Shown: positions 1-9,800, counted from the first letter of the stretch. The stretch: DNA of 64,000 nt from a bacterium HR33 (GCA_002923375.1 BEIJ01000002.1:62001-126000); one strand, 5' to 3'. Notes: generated by a model from the sequence alone, not told the origin. Numbers and translations are program-made.

Positions 1-417
1 CTTTGGGCACTCGGGGCGGATCGCGTAGTGGATTACACTCGGGAGGATCCCGCCGGGCACCGCTGCCGGTACGATGCTATAATCGACATTGCAGGCAATC
101 GTCCGGTGTCGCGGCTGCGCCACGCGCTTGCTCCAAAGGGCAGTTTGGTCATGGTCGGAGGCACCGGTGGGCGATGGACTATGGGGTTCGAGCGCACTGT
201 AAGGGGAATGTTGACGGGATGGTTCGTGCGCCACCGAATCGTAGGGCTGATATCGAAACCGAACAGTGCCGATCTCGCCCTGCTTGCGGCGCTTATGGGG
301 TCGGGGAAAGTCATACCGGTGGTTCGCGCCCGCTATGCGTTGAACCGCGCTCCCGCGGCGGTCGAGGCAGCCGGAGAGAGCACCGGTGCCGGTACTGTGG
401 TGGTGGCTATCCGATAG
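1..417 (+). CDS. Medium-chain dehydrogenase/reductase (quinone oxidoreductase-like), C-terminal part
   Basis: The frame is open from the first base and ends at TAG 415-417, so the start lies outside the window. The first residues read LWALGADRVVDYTRED, which is the classic segment after the Rossmann glycine motif of zinc-type or quinone oxidoreductase-like MDR proteins, where the cofactor-binding domain senses NAD(P)H. A later ALAPKGSLVMVGG stretch is the matching strand-turn of the same fold. About 139 residues are visible, roughly the last 40 percent of a usual 320-340 residue member. The substrate cannot be told. The next gene starts 25 bp downstream on the same strand, so the two may be cotranscribed. 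Confidence 0.8.
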   Translation, partial: LWALGADRVVDYTREDPAGHRCRYDAIIDIAGNRPVSRLRHALAPKGSLVMVGGTGGRWTMGFERTVRGMLTGWFVRHRIVGLISKPNSADLALLAALMGSGKVIPVVRARYALNRAPAAVEAAGESTGAGTVVVAIR

Positions 418-441
418 GATCTGGAAAACCGGGAGGACACC

Positions 442-1131
442 GTGTTCGTCGGACATCTGGCAGCGGCGTTCGCCGCTAAGGGCGCTCGGCCTCGGCTTTC
501 GCTCGGATGGTACTTGGCCGCGGCGACGGCGCCGGACTTGTTGTGGCCCATATTGTTACTTCTTGGTGTCGAGCGAGCGCAGGTTGCGCCCGGAGCCACT
601 GCGTTCAACCCGCTGATTTTCGAACATTACCCCTGGTCCCATAGCCTGCTGAGCGGGTTCATACTGGGGGCGGTCCTGGCGGCTGCTGCCCGCTGGAGAG
701 GTGCGGACCGGTTCAGTGCTACGCTGCTCGGCGCTTGCGTGCTCAGCCACTGGGTACTCGATTTCGTCACCCATGCGCCGGACCTGCCGCTCTGGCCCGG
801 ACAGTCTCCGCGGTTCGGTCTCGGACTTTGGAACTCGGTCGCCGGGACCTTCGCGGTCGAGGGCAGTCTATGGGTCGCGGCGCTGGCGCTGTATCTGGCG
901 AGGCGTCAGCCCGCGGGATGGCGGGGGTCTCTGGCGCTGTGGTCGCTGGTCGCCGTCTCGACCGTCTTATGGGCTGGAGGGCCGTGGTCTCCTCCTCCAC
1001 CCAGCGTCACCGCGCTCGCGTGGTTCGCACTCGTCGGATGGTTGGTAATTCCTTGGGGTGCGGCGGCCGACAGGTACTACCGCAAAAAGCCGGCTCCCGA
1101 GCTGAGAGAAGACAACCCGAGTGCGAAATAG
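442..1131 (+). CDS. Multi-pass membrane protein, YdjM/DUF457-like (putative metal-dependent hydrolase fold)
   Basis: The protein has 229 residues and starts at GTG 442 behind a GGGAGG ribosome site at 431-436. It opens with FVGHLAAAFAAK, has PDLLWP near residue 32, a HSLLSG motif near residue 70 and SHWVLDFVTHAPDLP near residue 104. This scatter of His and Asp between four or five hydrophobic segments is typical of the LexA-binding/YdjM and DUF457 inner-membrane family. Its reaction is not established, so the hydrolase label comes only from the family. The stop codon TAG (1129-1131) is part of the AAATAG target duplication of the IS that follows, so the gene was left intact by the insertion. 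Confidence 0.7.
   Translation: MFVGHLAAAFAAKGARPRLSLGWYLAAATAPDLLWPILLLLGVERAQVAPGATAFNPLIFEHYPWSHSLLSGFILGAVLAAAARWRGADRFSATLLGACVLSHWVLDFVTHAPDLPLWPGQSPRFGLGLWNSVAGTFAVEGSLWVAALALYLARRQPAGWRGSLALWSLVAVSTVLWAGGPWSPPPPSVTALAWFALVGWLVIPWGAAADRYYRKKPAPELREDNPSAK
1126..1131. repeat. Left copy of IS target-site duplication (AAATAG)
   Basis: AAATAG at 1126-1131 is repeated exactly at 2689-2694, flanking the IS. The left copy contains the stop codon of the upstream membrane-protein gene. A 6-bp perfect match placed directly outside both element ends supports a genuine transposition event. Confidence 0.6.
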
Positions 1132-1139
1132 GGTGTTCC

Positions 1140-1184
1140 GTTGAAGCAGAAAAGTCCTAGGGTTAGTTGAAGCAGAAATGTCCT
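1140..1184 (+). repeat. Left IS end: two tandem transposase-binding motifs
   Basis: Copies of the 19-bp motif begin at 1140 and 1166. The inner copy matches the right-end motif except for one base near its start; the outer copy has one more difference. Such double motifs are probably binding sites for the N-terminal helix-turn-helix of the transposase. Confidence 0.8.
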
Positions 1185-1295
1185 CCCTCCCGGGCTTGGG
1201 GTTGAAGTGCCAGGCAGAAGGGAAACAGTGCCAAGGGGTTGCATCCCGCTTTAGCGGAGGGTGTGCCTGCCTGGGGTGATGGTACTGGGTGCTCA

Positions 1296-2585
1296 TCAGG
1301 TGGCTGCTGTCCGGTGGCGTGCCCGTCCTACCAGGATCGGGAAGCGGCGCCAGGGGTGATCGGCTGGGGCTGGTCGCCCTTTGCGTGGGGGCCGCTGGGG
1401 CGCCGGTTCTGGCAGCGGCTGCTCGGGGCGCTGCTCTAGGGGTGTGGGCAAGAGATAGCGCCCGCGCCAGCAAAAGCGGGTCGTACCATCTAGCCGCCGC
1501 TCAATGGTGAGCCTGCTGTTGGGCATGGCCGGGTCCGCCTCCTGGGCCTGGATCTGGAAGTGCTGGTTGCGGTAGCGCAGGGTAAAGTCGCTTCTGATTA
1601 CGCGCTCTTCGGTCTCGGCAAACAGCGCCAGAAGATCAGTACCCGGATTGAGGGGCCGGTGGGCATCCAGCGCTAGCAGGGGCGCTACGCTGAAGCGCTC
1701 GTTCCAGAAGCCGATGAACTCCTCCTCCAGGAAACGATTGGCTTCTTTGAGGGTCGAGATGCCGCGTATGCGCATCTCCTTGATCAGTCGGTCCTGGAGG
1801 GTCTTGAACAGGCGCTCGATGCGCCCCTTGGCCTGGGGCGAGAGGGCGATGATCAACTCGATGTCCAGGGCAGCAAGGGCGCGGCGGATGAGTGTCAGGG
1901 CTTGCTCCTGATCTTGCTCCCTGCGCTCTCGGGCCCGGAAGTGAGCTTGGAAGTGCGAGGCACGGTCAGTATACAACGCTCCCATGCGACCGAAGCGCAT
2001 CAGGTAGTCGACCAGCAGCTGGCGGTTGGCGGCTCCGGTGTCCCGGGGAAAGAAGCGGGCGTACAGCCGGCCGGTAGCGTCGTCGATCATGGCTATCAGC
2101 ACGATCTCCTCACTGCAACGATCCTCCAGCCAGGGATGCACCGAGGTGTCCATGAGGACCAGCTCGCCATAAGCTGCCCGCCGCGGTCGCTTCTGGCGGT
2201 GGCGCTTGCCTTGTTTCCTGACCCGCCACAGCCCCTCGGCGATCAGCCAACGCCTCAGGGTGTGGGGATGGATCGGCCCGAGGGAGAAATCCCGGGCCAA
2301 ATGCTCGCTCAACAGCGTCGGTCCGAAGTCGGCGTAGAGCGGCTCTTGGGCCAGGCCCAAGACCTGCTCGCGCAGCTTCAAGCTAAGGGCATTGTTGGGC
2401 CGCCGGCCCCGGGCTCGATGCACCACCGCCCGGTCGCCTTCGGCTTCAAAGCGGCGCAGCAGCCGGCGGAACTGCCGCAGGCTTAGCCGGGCGCGCCTGG
2501 CGCCTTCGCTCACGGTGAGGTTACCCCGGTCTACCTGTCGCAAGATGACCAGCCGGTCACGATCTCTCTGGCTCAAGAGCAGCAC
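1296..2585 (-). CDS. ISNCY/IS1202-type DDE transposase
   Basis: I chose GTG at 2585 (429 aa) because it follows a GGAGAGAGG ribosome site and gives the usual start just before LSQRDRDRL. An in-frame TTG at 2657 would add 24 residues but lies inside the terminal repeat. Residues 10-70 form a helix-turn-helix region ending in [10 protein letters not shown]. The rve catalytic core follows: the first Asp in LMDTSVHPW, the second in YTDRASHF, and the Glu in [21 protein letters not shown], which is also the typical core end. The C-terminal part is basic. It catalyses cut-and-paste or copy-out movement of the surrounding IS. Length and motifs look intact. Confidence 0.88.
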   Translation of the reverse strand: MLLLSQRDRDRLVILRQVDRGNLTVSEGARRARLSLRQFRRLLRRFEAEGDRAVVHRARGRRPNNALSLKLREQVLGLAQEPLYADFGPTLLSEHLARDFSLGPIHPHTLRRWLIAEGLWRVRKQGKRHRQKRPRRAAYGELVLMDTSVHPWLEDRCSEEIVLIAMIDDATGRLYARFFPRDTGAANRQLLVDYLMRFGRMGALYTDRASHFQAHFRARERREQDQEQALTLIRRALAALDIELIIALSPQAKGRIERLFKTLQDRLIKEMRIRGISTLKEANRFLEEEFIGFWNERFSVAPLLALDAHRPLNPGTDLLALFAETEERVIRSDFTLRYRNQHFQIQAQEADPAMPNSRLTIERRLDGTTRFCWRGRYLLPTPLEQRPEQPLPEPAPQRPPRKGRPAPADHPWRRFPILVGRARHRTAAT

Positions 2586-2639
2586 ATCCTCTCTCCGGAA
2601 TTGGGGTCGGCCACCAAGATGGCGAAAAGACCCCGAAAG

Positions 2640-2683
2640 AGGACATTTCTGCTGCAACCAGACTAGGACATTTCTGCTGCAAC
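2640..2683 (-). repeat. Right IS end: two tandem transposase-binding motifs
   Basis: Two identical copies of AGGACATTTCTGCTGCAAC lie at 2640-2658 and 2665-2683, inverted relative to the left end. They lie upstream of the transposase start and may also overlap its promoter, which would allow self-repression. Confidence 0.85.
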
Positions 2684-2688
2684 GTTAC

Positions 2689-2694
2689 AAATAG
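2689..2694. repeat. Right copy of IS target-site duplication (AAATAG)
   Basis: Perfect match to 1126-1131, directly outside the right IS end. Confidence 0.6.
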
Positions 2695-2767
2695 CACGGT
2701 GCCTGCCTTGCGGCCGCCGGACCCCGGGTGCAATATTTTCCAGGCCAGGCTAGCCGGAGCATCTGCC

Positions 2768-3295
2768 ATGAAAATCTCCTTCACCGTGAACACCAAACGC
2801 GTGACCGTGGACGTCCCGCCGGACATGCCTCTGCTTTGGGTGTTGCGAGACGTTCTCGACCTCAAGGGCACCAAATTCGGTTGCGGCGCTGCCCAGTGCG
2901 GGGCCTGCACCGTGCACGTGAACGGAGCTCCCACCCGCTCCTGCGTGCTTCCCGCATCGTCGGTGGAAGGAGCCGAAGTGCTGACCGTCGAAGGGCTTTC
3001 GCCCGACGGGTCCCATCCGGTTCAACGCGCCTGGCAAGAGCTCGACGTTCCCCAGTGCGGTTACTGCCAGGCGGGACAGATAATGGCGGCCGTCGCTCTC
3101 CTGGCGCGCAATCCCAATCCATCGGACGCGGATATCGACGCGGCGATGAACGGAAACCTGTGTCGCTGCGGAACCTACCTCAGGATCCGCCGCGCGATTC
3201 ACCGGGCGGCTGAACTGATGGCCGCCGGCGCGCAGCCGCAAGGGAACGGGCGATCGCAGCGCTCGCCCAACGGCGGCGAAGCTTTGCGCCGGTAA
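2768..3295 (+). CDS. (2Fe-2S)-binding small subunit of a xanthine dehydrogenase-family oxidase
   Basis: The protein has 175 residues and starts at ATG 2768. An N-terminal plant-type ferredoxin domain carries CGAAQCGAC near residue 40 and a further Cys near residue 60. A C-terminal helical domain carries QCGYCQAGQ near residue 100 and LCRCGTY near residue 135. Together these ligate the two [2Fe-2S] clusters of molybdenum hydroxylases. It passes electrons from the molybdenum subunit encoded 24 bp downstream. No FAD subunit gene follows, as in isoquinoline oxidoreductase (IorAB) types that hand electrons to cytochromes. The tail after residue 160 is basic and proline/asparagine rich, longer than usual and probably flexible. 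Confidence 0.93.
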   Translation: MKISFTVNTKRVTVDVPPDMPLLWVLRDVLDLKGTKFGCGAAQCGACTVHVNGAPTRSCVLPASSVEGAEVLTVEGLSPDGSHPVQRAWQELDVPQCGYCQAGQIMAAVALLARNPNPSDADIDAAMNGNLCRCGTYLRIRRAIHRAAELMAAGAQPQGNGRSQRSPNGGEALRR

Positions 3296-3319
3296 CCGCC
3301 GGAACGAGGTCTGGTCGCC

Positions 3320-5512
3320 ATGGCAACGACACTTCGCGTCAATCGCCGGGAATTCCTCAAGGTGAGCGCTCTCGCCGGCGGCGGGATGCTCATCGCCACT
3401 TACTGGGATCCCTGGAACCGCCTGCTCGCGGCGGAATCCGCGGCGGAGTTTGCGCCCAACGCGTTCATCAAGATCACGCCCGACGGCGCGGTTACCATCA
3501 TCGCCCAGAATCCGGAGATCGGCCAGGGCGTAAAGACGATGCTTCCGATGATCGTCGCCGAAGAGCTGGACGCCGACTGGCGCGCGGTGCGGATCGAACA
3601 GGGCGATCTCGACACCGAGAAGTTCGCCAACCAGTACGCGGGCGGCAGCACGGCCACGCCCAATCATTGGGAACCGATGCGCCGCGCGGGAGCCGTCGGC
3701 CGGGCGATGCTCATAGCGGCCGCGGCCAAGACCTGGAACGTACCCCAAAGCGAGTGCCGGACCGAAGCCGGGACGGTGATTCACCGGCCGAGCGGGCGCA
3801 GGCTCTCCTACGGCGAGCTGGCGAGCCGGGCAGCTACGCTCCCCGTGCCCGACCCAGCTAGTGTCCCGCTCAAGGATCCCAAAGACTTCAAGATTGTGGG
3901 AAAGCCGCTGCCCGGAGTCGATGTCCGCGCCATAGTGACGGGAGCGCCGCTGTTCGGCATCGACGTGAGCCTGCCGGGGATGAAATACGCGGTCTTCGAA
4001 AAGTGCCCGGTCTTTGGCGGGAAAGTACGGGCCGCCAATCTGGACGAGATCCGTTCCCAGCCGGGTGTGCTGCACGCTTTCGTGGTCGAAGGGGGGAGCG
4101 ACCTCAGCGGGCTGCTTGGCGGTGTGGCGATCGTGGGCGAGACCTGGTGGGCGGCGCACCAGGCGCGGCAGAGGCTGCGCGTGAGTTGGGATGAAGGTCC
4201 CACCGCTGCGCAGAGCAGCGATTGGTTCACCCAAAAAGCCGCGGAACTGTTCCGGCAACCGCCGCACCGCACGCTCCGGCGCGACGGCGACGTGGACGCG
4301 GCTTTGCGCTCGGCGCACAAGGTGGTGGAAGCGGAGTACAGTTATCCCTTCCTCGCCCACGCGCCGCTGGAGCCAATGAACTGCACCGCCTGGTTCCGCG
4401 ACGGCGAGTTGGAGATCTGGGCGCCCACCCAGACGCCGGAGCGGGGCCGGACCCTGGTTTCCCGGACTCTGGAGATTCCGCCGGAGAAGATCACCATCCA
4501 CATCACCCGTTCGGGCGGGGGGTTCGGCCGGAGGCTCAACAACGACTACATGGTGGAGGCGGCGTGGATCGCGCGGCAGGTAGCGGGAACTCCGATCAAG
4601 CTGGTTTGGTCCCGGGAGGACGACATCCGGCACGACTTCTATCGTCCGGCGGGCTTCCACCGTTTGACCGGCGGAGTCGATCGCAACGGCAAGCTCATAG
4701 CCTGGCGCGACCATTTTGTGACGTTCGGTGAAGGGGAGCGTTTCGCCAACAGCGCCAACATTTCCGAGAACGAGTTTCCGGCGGCGTTCATTCCGAATTT
4801 TGCCCTGGAGGTTTCGTTGATCCCGCTGGGAGTGCCTACGGGAGCGCTCCGGGCGCCGCGGTCCAACGGTCTGGCCTTCGTCTTTCAGTCTTTCATAGAC
4901 GAGTTGGCTCTGGCTGCGGGAAGAGATCCCGTGGAGTTCCGGATGGATCTCTTGGCCAGCGCGGGGGAGGGTGCTGCGATGAACGCCGAGAGGATGCGCG
5001 GCGTGCTGGAACTGGTGGCGGAGAAATCCGGTTGGGGCCGCCGCTCGCTGCCCAAGGGAACGGGCATAGGTGTCGCGTTCCACTTCAGCCACCGGGGTTA
5101 CTTTGCCGAAGTGGTTCAGGCGAGCGTGAGCGCCGCCGGCGAGGTGAAAGTGGAGCACGTCTGGGTGGCGGGAGACATCGGGAGCCAGATAATCAATCCT
5201 TCCAACGCGGAGAACCAGGTTCAGGGTGCGGTGCTGGACGGTCTAGCGGAGGCTTTGGGCCAGGAGATTACGATCGATCGCGGAAGAGTGGTCCAGAGCA
5301 ACTTCCACGACTTTCCGTTGCTCCGGATGGTGCAGGCGCCGCCCGAGGTGGAGGTCTATTTCCGGCGGACCGATTATCCGCCCACGGGTTTGGGCGAGCC
5401 GGCGTTGCCCCCGGTCGTGCCCGCTTTGTGCAACGCCATCTTTGCCGCCACCGGCAAGCGGATTCGCTCTCTGCCTCTCTCTCGCCAGGATCTGACCTGG
5501 ACCGCCGAGTAA
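3320..5512 (+). CDS. Molybdopterin-dependent aldehyde/isoquinoline oxidoreductase large subunit (IorB-like), Tat-exported
   Basis: The protein has 730 residues. Its N terminus has a twin-arginine signal ([15 protein letters not shown]), so the folded holoenzyme is exported to the periplasm. The rest matches the xanthine dehydrogenase large-subunit superfamily in the IorB branch. [20 protein letters not shown] near residue 65, a SGGGFGRR molybdopterin motif near residue 395 and a glycine-rich C-terminal [10 protein letters not shown] with the conserved Glu are visible. It should hydroxylate an aldehyde or N-heterocycle using water. It forms one transcription unit with the preceding [2Fe-2S] subunit. 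The physiological electron acceptor is unknown; the nearby cytochrome P460 is a candidate only by position. Confidence 0.9.
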   Translation: MATTLRVNRREFLKVSALAGGGMLIATYWDPWNRLLAAESAAEFAPNAFIKITPDGAVTIIAQNPEIGQGVKTMLPMIVAEELDADWRAVRIEQGDLDTEKFANQYAGGSTATPNHWEPMRRAGAVGRAMLIAAAAKTWNVPQSECRTEAGTVIHRPSGRRLSYGELASRAATLPVPDPASVPLKDPKDFKIVGKPLPGVDVRAIVTGAPLFGIDVSLPGMKYAVFEKCPVFGGKVRAANLDEIRSQPGVLHAFVVEGGSDLSGLLGGVAIVGETWWAAHQARQRLRVSWDEGPTAAQSSDWFTQKAAELFRQPPHRTLRRDGDVDAALRSAHKVVEAEYSYPFLAHAPLEPMNCTAWFRDGELEIWAPTQTPERGRTLVSRTLEIPPEKITIHITRSGGGFGRRLNNDYMVEAAWIARQVAGTPIKLVWSREDDIRHDFYRPAGFHRLTGGVDRNGKLIAWRDHFVTFGEGERFANSANISENEFPAAFIPNFALEVSLIPLGVPTGALRAPRSNGLAFVFQSFIDELALAAGRDPVEFRMDLLASAGEGAAMNAERMRGVLELVAEKSGWGRRSLPKGTGIGVAFHFSHRGYFAEVVQASVSAAGEVKVEHVWVAGDIGSQIINPSNAENQVQGAVLDGLAEALGQEITIDRGRVVQSNFHDFPLLRMVQAPPEVEVYFRRTDYPPTGLGEPALPPVVPALCNAIFAATGKRIRSLPLSRQDLTWTAE

Positions 5513-5596
5513 TTAGCTCGGCCGGTCCGGGTTCCCCCTTTCGGCCCGCAGGGTTCCGCCTGTCGGATTCGGCTTACCGGGGGAGCTCCGGATCAT

Positions 5597-6175
5597 CTAC
5601 GGAGCGGCCTGTGCCGCAGGATACTCGTGTTCGTGGCAGATCTGCCCGGTTTCAGCCTGGGTCAGGGGCTCGAGCGTAAGCCCGCAGCGAAACTTACCCG
5701 GTCCTTCCCGCAGGAGATGCCGGCAGGTGCGGCACAGGCCGAAGGTGCGATAATTGTTGGCCCGCTGGAGGTGGCGGAGCAAGCCTTCCAATACCTTTTC
5801 GGCGGTATCGAGGTCTTGGGCCCGGACCCTTTCCCACTGTTCGAGTTGCGTTAACAGCCGGCGTCGCTCCCGGTCCAGCAGGCGCCGTCCCTGTGCGGTA
5901 AGGTGCAGCCTTACCACTCGGCCGTCCTGGCTGTCGGAAGTCCGGCGCACGAGGCCTCGCCACTCCAGCACATCCAGGGACTGGGAGGTGGTGCCCCGGG
6001 TGGCCCCGAGATAGGCGGCCAAAGCCCCCGGAGTGTTGCTGTACCGGTTGCACCGCGAGAGGTAGTGAAGGGCGAGAAGATGAACCGGTTGGAGACCTCC
6101 GGTCCGGCGGTTGCCGTACGAGCGGAGTAACGCACCCAAGCGCTCCACCAGTTCCAGAAGCCGGTCCAGGGCCAT
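5597..6175 (-). CDS. MarR-family transcriptional repressor with C-terminal Cys cluster
   Basis: The protein has 192 residues from ATG 6175. Residues 25-125 form a MarR winged helix: LAAYLGATRGTTSQSLDVLE is the recognition helix region and DGRVVRLHLTAQGR the wing. The tail (about 150-185) has CRTC, then a Cys in FRCGL and another in ICHEHE, a C-x2-C-x11-C-x16-C-H pattern that could bind a metal or an iron-sulfur cluster. The gene faces the cytochrome P460 gene across an 87-bp region containing two palindromic operators. Its own -35 TTGTCA (6205-6210) and -10 TACATT (6181-6186) place the transcript start at or within a few bases of the ATG, so the message may be leaderless. Operator 6182-6202 overlaps this promoter, which points to autoregulation. 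Confidence 0.88.
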   Translation of the reverse strand: MALDRLLELVERLGALLRSYGNRRTGGLQPVHLLALHYLSRCNRYSNTPGALAAYLGATRGTTSQSLDVLEWRGLVRRTSDSQDGRVVRLHLTAQGRRLLDRERRRLLTQLEQWERVRAQDLDTAEKVLEGLLRHLQRANNYRTFGLCRTCRHLLREGPGKFRCGLTLEPLTQAETGQICHEHEYPAAQAAP

Positions 6176-6181
6176 GACCTA

Positions 6182-6202
6182 ATGTATTCGACTCGAAACC
6201 AT
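6182..6202. promoter_or_regulatory. Degenerate MarR operator O2 over the marR promoter
   Basis: The 21-bp site has the core TTCGACTCGAA and matches operator O1 at 16 of 21 positions. It overlaps the -10 region of the marR gene. Its centre (6192) is 43 bp, about four helical turns, from that of O1 (6235). Confidence 0.65.
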
Positions 6203-6203
6203 C

Positions 6204-6210
6204 TTGACAA
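6204..6210. promoter_or_regulatory. Shared divergent -35 elements (TTGACA / TTGTCA)
   Basis: TTGACA at 6204-6209 reads toward the P460 gene, and its complement region 6205-6210 gives TTGTCA toward marR. For the plus strand a weak -10 TAGTTT lies at 6226-6231 after 16 bp. For the minus strand TACATT lies at 6181-6186 after 18 bp. Both promoters therefore share one DNA site and are mutually exclusive. Confidence 0.6.
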
Positions 6211-6224
6211 CCCGGGACTTCTCA

Positions 6225-6245
6225 ATAGTTTCGAATCGAAACTAT
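6225..6245. promoter_or_regulatory. MarR operator O1, perfect 10-bp inverted repeat
   Basis: The site reads ATAGTTTCGA, a central A, then TCGAAACTAT: a perfect 10-bp palindrome. It covers the predicted -10 and start of the P460 transcript and ends 17 bp before the P460 start codon, an ideal repression position for the adjacent MarR protein. Confidence 0.8.
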
Positions 6246-6262
6246 CGAACCGGAGGTGCAAG

Positions 6263-6748
6263 ATGAAGGGCAAATGGCTTGGGGCTTGGGGCGCAGTGGT
6301 GGCGGCGGGCGTGGTGACGGCCGGCGCGGCTCAGAATCGGCAGGTCAGCTATCCCGAAGGGTACCGCTCCTGGCAGCATGTGAAATCCATGGTCATCCTG
6401 CCCGGGCATCCGCTAGAGAATCCCTTCGGCGGGATCCATCACGTTTATGCCAACTCCCGTGCGGTGGAAGGACTGCGCACCGGGAGCTACCCCGACGGTG
6501 CGGTTTTGGTTTTCGATCTGCTGGAGGCCAAGGCGGAGAACCACACGATTCAGGAAGGGCCGCGGAAGCTCGTCGGGGTGATGGAGCGCGACAGCCGTCG
6601 TTTTGCGGCTACTGGCGGGTGGGGTTTCGAGGGGTTTGCCGGGGATTCGAAGACCGAGCGGCTGGTCAAAGACGGCGGTCAATCCTGCTTCCAGTGCCAC
6701 CAGGGAGCCAGTGCTACGTCTTACGTTTTCAGCGCCCTGCGGCCGTAG
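6263..6748 (+). CDS. Cytochrome P460-family c-type heme protein
   Basis: ATG 6263 follows a CGGAGGTG ribosome site; the protein has 161 residues. A signal peptide (about 1-20) is followed by the P460 fold: YRSWQHVKSMV near residue 33, GIHHVYAN near residue 57 and a glycine/tryptophan-rich GGWGFEGFAGDSK near residue 115. The heme-binding motif CFQCH (Cys142, Cys145, His146) lies near the C terminus as expected. P460 proteins oxidise hydroxylamine or nitric oxide, or serve as periplasmic redox carriers. It is controlled by the divergent MarR and could accept electrons from the exported molybdenum hydroxylase upstream; that link is inference. Confidence 0.88.
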   Translation: MKGKWLGAWGAVVAAGVVTAGAAQNRQVSYPEGYRSWQHVKSMVILPGHPLENPFGGIHHVYANSRAVEGLRTGSYPDGAVLVFDLLEAKAENHTIQEGPRKLVGVMERDSRRFAATGGWGFEGFAGDSKTERLVKDGGQSCFQCHQGASATSYVFSALRP

Positions 6749-6871
6749 CGGGGTATCCGGTTAGAACGCCGTTCGGACCCCCGGTCGTAGGCCGGTAGAG
6801 AGCGTGCATGCTAACGCCTCCGGAGTTCGCGCGTAATATGTTAGGATAGAGTTCAGCGGGGAACTTGTCGC

Positions 6872-9800
6872 TTGGCCGGACTTCGGAGCCGTGGAGCTTG
6901 GCTGCTGGCGGCGGCGCTCTGCGCCGCCGCGGCGCGTCTGGATGCGCAGATCGGCCTTAGTACCGACATCATAACCGGCACGGTTACCGACGAGTCCGGC
7001 GCTCCTCTGGCCGGCGCGGTTGTCGAGGTTTTCTCCCTCGAGACCCAAGTTACCCGAACCGTTAGAACCGACGCCCGCGGCCGCTATACCGTGGTCTTCC
7101 CCGACGGAGGGGGACAGTACCGCGTGCGGATCCGCTACCTGGGCAAACAACCGCAGGAAACCCTGCTCCAGCGATTCGCCGACGAGGACCGGCTGGTCTG
7201 GGACGTCAGGCTCACCAGCGCTCCGGTGATACTGGAAGAGTTCACCGTGCGCGCTCCGCCCCGGCCGGTCCGCGCTCCGGATCTTCCCACACCGGGATCC
7301 ACCGAGAGGCTCTTCACCACGGAGATGCTGACCCGGCTGCCGGTGGATCTGGAAGACCTGAGCCTGTTGGCGAGCCTGGTGCCGGGCACCGTGGTAGTGC
7401 CCGAGAGCGACAGCACGCCGGCGGGCTTTTCCGTAGCCGGCCTCAGACTCGACGCCAATTCGATCACTCTGGACGGGCTCACCTTTTCCAGCGGCTCGGT
7501 GCCTCAAGAAGCGGTGCGCGCTACCCGCGTAGTCACCAGTACCTACGACGTCGCGCGGGGCCAGTTCTCCGGCGGGCTGATCGCTTCCACCACACGATCC
7601 GGTACCAATGTCGTCCAGGGTTCCTCCGGATATTCTTTGCGCGACGAGGATTTGGCCATAACCGACGATCCGGATTCCCCCTTTTCCCGCGGCTTCACCC
7701 AACACGTCTTCAGCGGCGGACTCGGCGGGCCGCTGGTCAAGGATCGCCTGTTCGTCTTCGGCTCCGCCCAAGCGCGCCTCAGAACCGACGCGCAGCAACA
7801 TCTTCTCTCGGCCACCGCGTCGGACCTTTTGCGCCTGGGCCTGCATCCCGATTCTCTCAACCGGTTCCTCGAAGCGGTGGAGACCGCGGGAGTGCCCCCT
7901 ACTATCGTGTCGCCGGAAGGCAACCGGGATAGCGACAACTTCTCCGGCCTGGTGCGCCTGGACTACTTGGTGAATCATTCCCACACACTCACTCTGCGGG
8001 GCGATCTCAGAAAGACGAGCCAGGAGCCCGCGCGACTCGCTCCGCTGGCATTGCCGCAGACCGGAGGTCTGGCTAACAGCAGCGCGCAAGGGGTCATGGC
8101 GGCGCTCACCTCCAGACTGGGCGCTTCGCTGATCAGCGAGTTTCGGGCTTACGTTTCTTCCGAAAGCCAGGACAGCCGGCCGCTGCTCGACCTTCCCGCC
8201 GGGCGAGTGCAGGTGGCTTCCGAACTACCGGAGGGAGGCGTGGGAGTGAGCACCGTTTCTTTCGGAGGAAACGCCGCGCTGCCGTATCGCTCGGACAAAG
8301 ACGCTTTGGAGGCGGTGCAGGAGATCTCCTGGCTTCCCGGGACGGGGCGGCATCGGATCAAGCTGGGCGCATTGCTGCGGGCCGAGCGGTCGAGCGAACT
8401 GATATCCAACAACGTCAACGGGACGTTTTTCTACAACTCGCTGGCGGACCTGGAGCAGGGAAGAGCGGCCGTGTTCCGCAGGACGCTGCTACCCGCCGAT
8501 CGCGCCGCCAAGCGGCTGGACTACGCGGTCTATCTGGGCGATGTATGGCGGGCGTCCCGCTCGCTACAGCTCACCTACGGCCTCCGGTTCGAAGGAGCGA
8601 CGTACCCCGATCCGCCGCCGTTCAATCCTGAGATCTCGGCGCTTTTTGGCCGGAGGACCGATCGAATTCCGCCCGAAATTCATCTGAGTCCGAGGATCGG
8701 TTTCACCTGGACGATTCCCGGGAGCGGAGTGCGAGGCGGTTTGCCGGGCCAGCCCGGTTGGATAGTGCGCGGCGGTGTGGGGGAGTTCAGGAGCCCGTTA
8801 CCTTCGGGGCTTCTGTCCGCGGTTCATGCGGCGACAGGTCTGGCGGCGTCGGAAGCCCAGGTGGTGTGCGTGGGTGGCGAGGTGCCGCAGCCGCGGTGGG
8901 AGGAGTATCTCAGGGATCCCTCTTCGGTTCCTTCGGGTTGCGTTTCGGGCGGCGGTACGGCGCCCCTCCGGCAGCCCGCTCCCAATGTGACGCTGTTTGC
9001 GGGCGACTTCGCCGCTCCTCGGGCCTGGCGGGCGTCGCTGGGGTTCCAGCGGTTTTTGACGTCGCTTCTTAGGCTCTCGGTGGATTTCAATTACGCGCGA
9101 GGTGTGAGCCAGTACGGATTTCGGGATCTCAATTTGCGGGCTACGCCGTATTTCAATTTGCCGGCCGAAGCTGGCAGGCCGGTTTATGTAGCGCCGTCGG
9201 ACATCGCTCCGGTCACCGGTGCGGTACGCTTTGCGGGTTCGCGGGTTCATCCTGAGTTCGGCCATGTTTTGGAGGCGGCGTCGGACTTGGGTTCGGAGTC
9301 AAAGCAGCTTTCCGTCTCGCTGGGGGGTGTGACGCGGCGCGGCGTGGTGCTCCAGTTGTCCTATACTTGGTCTCAGTCTCGCGATCAGTTTTCTGCTTCC
9401 CGATTCGGTGCGTCTGGGTTCGGCGCGCTTCCGGTGGCGGGCGATCCTGCGGTTCGCGAGTGGGCGTTCAGCGATTTTGACCGGCGGCACTCGGTGGTGG
9501 GCACGCTGAGTTACGGTTTTTCTCCCGCTTTGGAGCTCACAGCCATCGGGCGATTCGTGTCGGGTGCTCCCTTCACGCCGATGGTCGGTTCCGACATCAA
9601 CGGTGACGGGGCGCGGAACGATCGGGCTTTCATTTTCGATCCCGCTTCCGGGACTGCGGAGGGGGCGGCGATGGCTCGGCTTTTGGAGAGTGCTCCGTCG
9701 CGGATACGGGAGTGTTTGTCCTCGCAGATAGGGATGATCGCCGGGCGCAACAGTTGTCGCGGCCCGTGGCAGAGTTCGTTCGATCTCCAGCTCAATTACC

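Larger units (their letters stand above)
1132..2688 (-). mobile_element. Insertion sequence, IS1202-like (ISNCY) with doubled terminal repeats
   Basis: The element is about 1.56 kb and holds one DDE transposase read leftward. Each end has two copies of a motif close to GTTGMAGCAGAAAWGTCCT. On the left they lie at 1140-1158 and 1166-1184. On the right they lie, inverted, at 2640-2658 and 2665-2683. Copies are 26 bp and 25 bp apart. A 6-bp duplication AAATAG flanks it. The outermost few bases of the two ends match poorly, so the exact boundary may be off by 2-3 bp. Ends and transposase are intact, suggesting recent or current mobility. Confidence 0.85.

Noticed and set aside
2750-5158. Very long open frame opposite the molybdenum hydroxylase genes
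   Set aside because: High-GC shadow frame; the plus strand carries clear cofactor motifs and ribosome sites.
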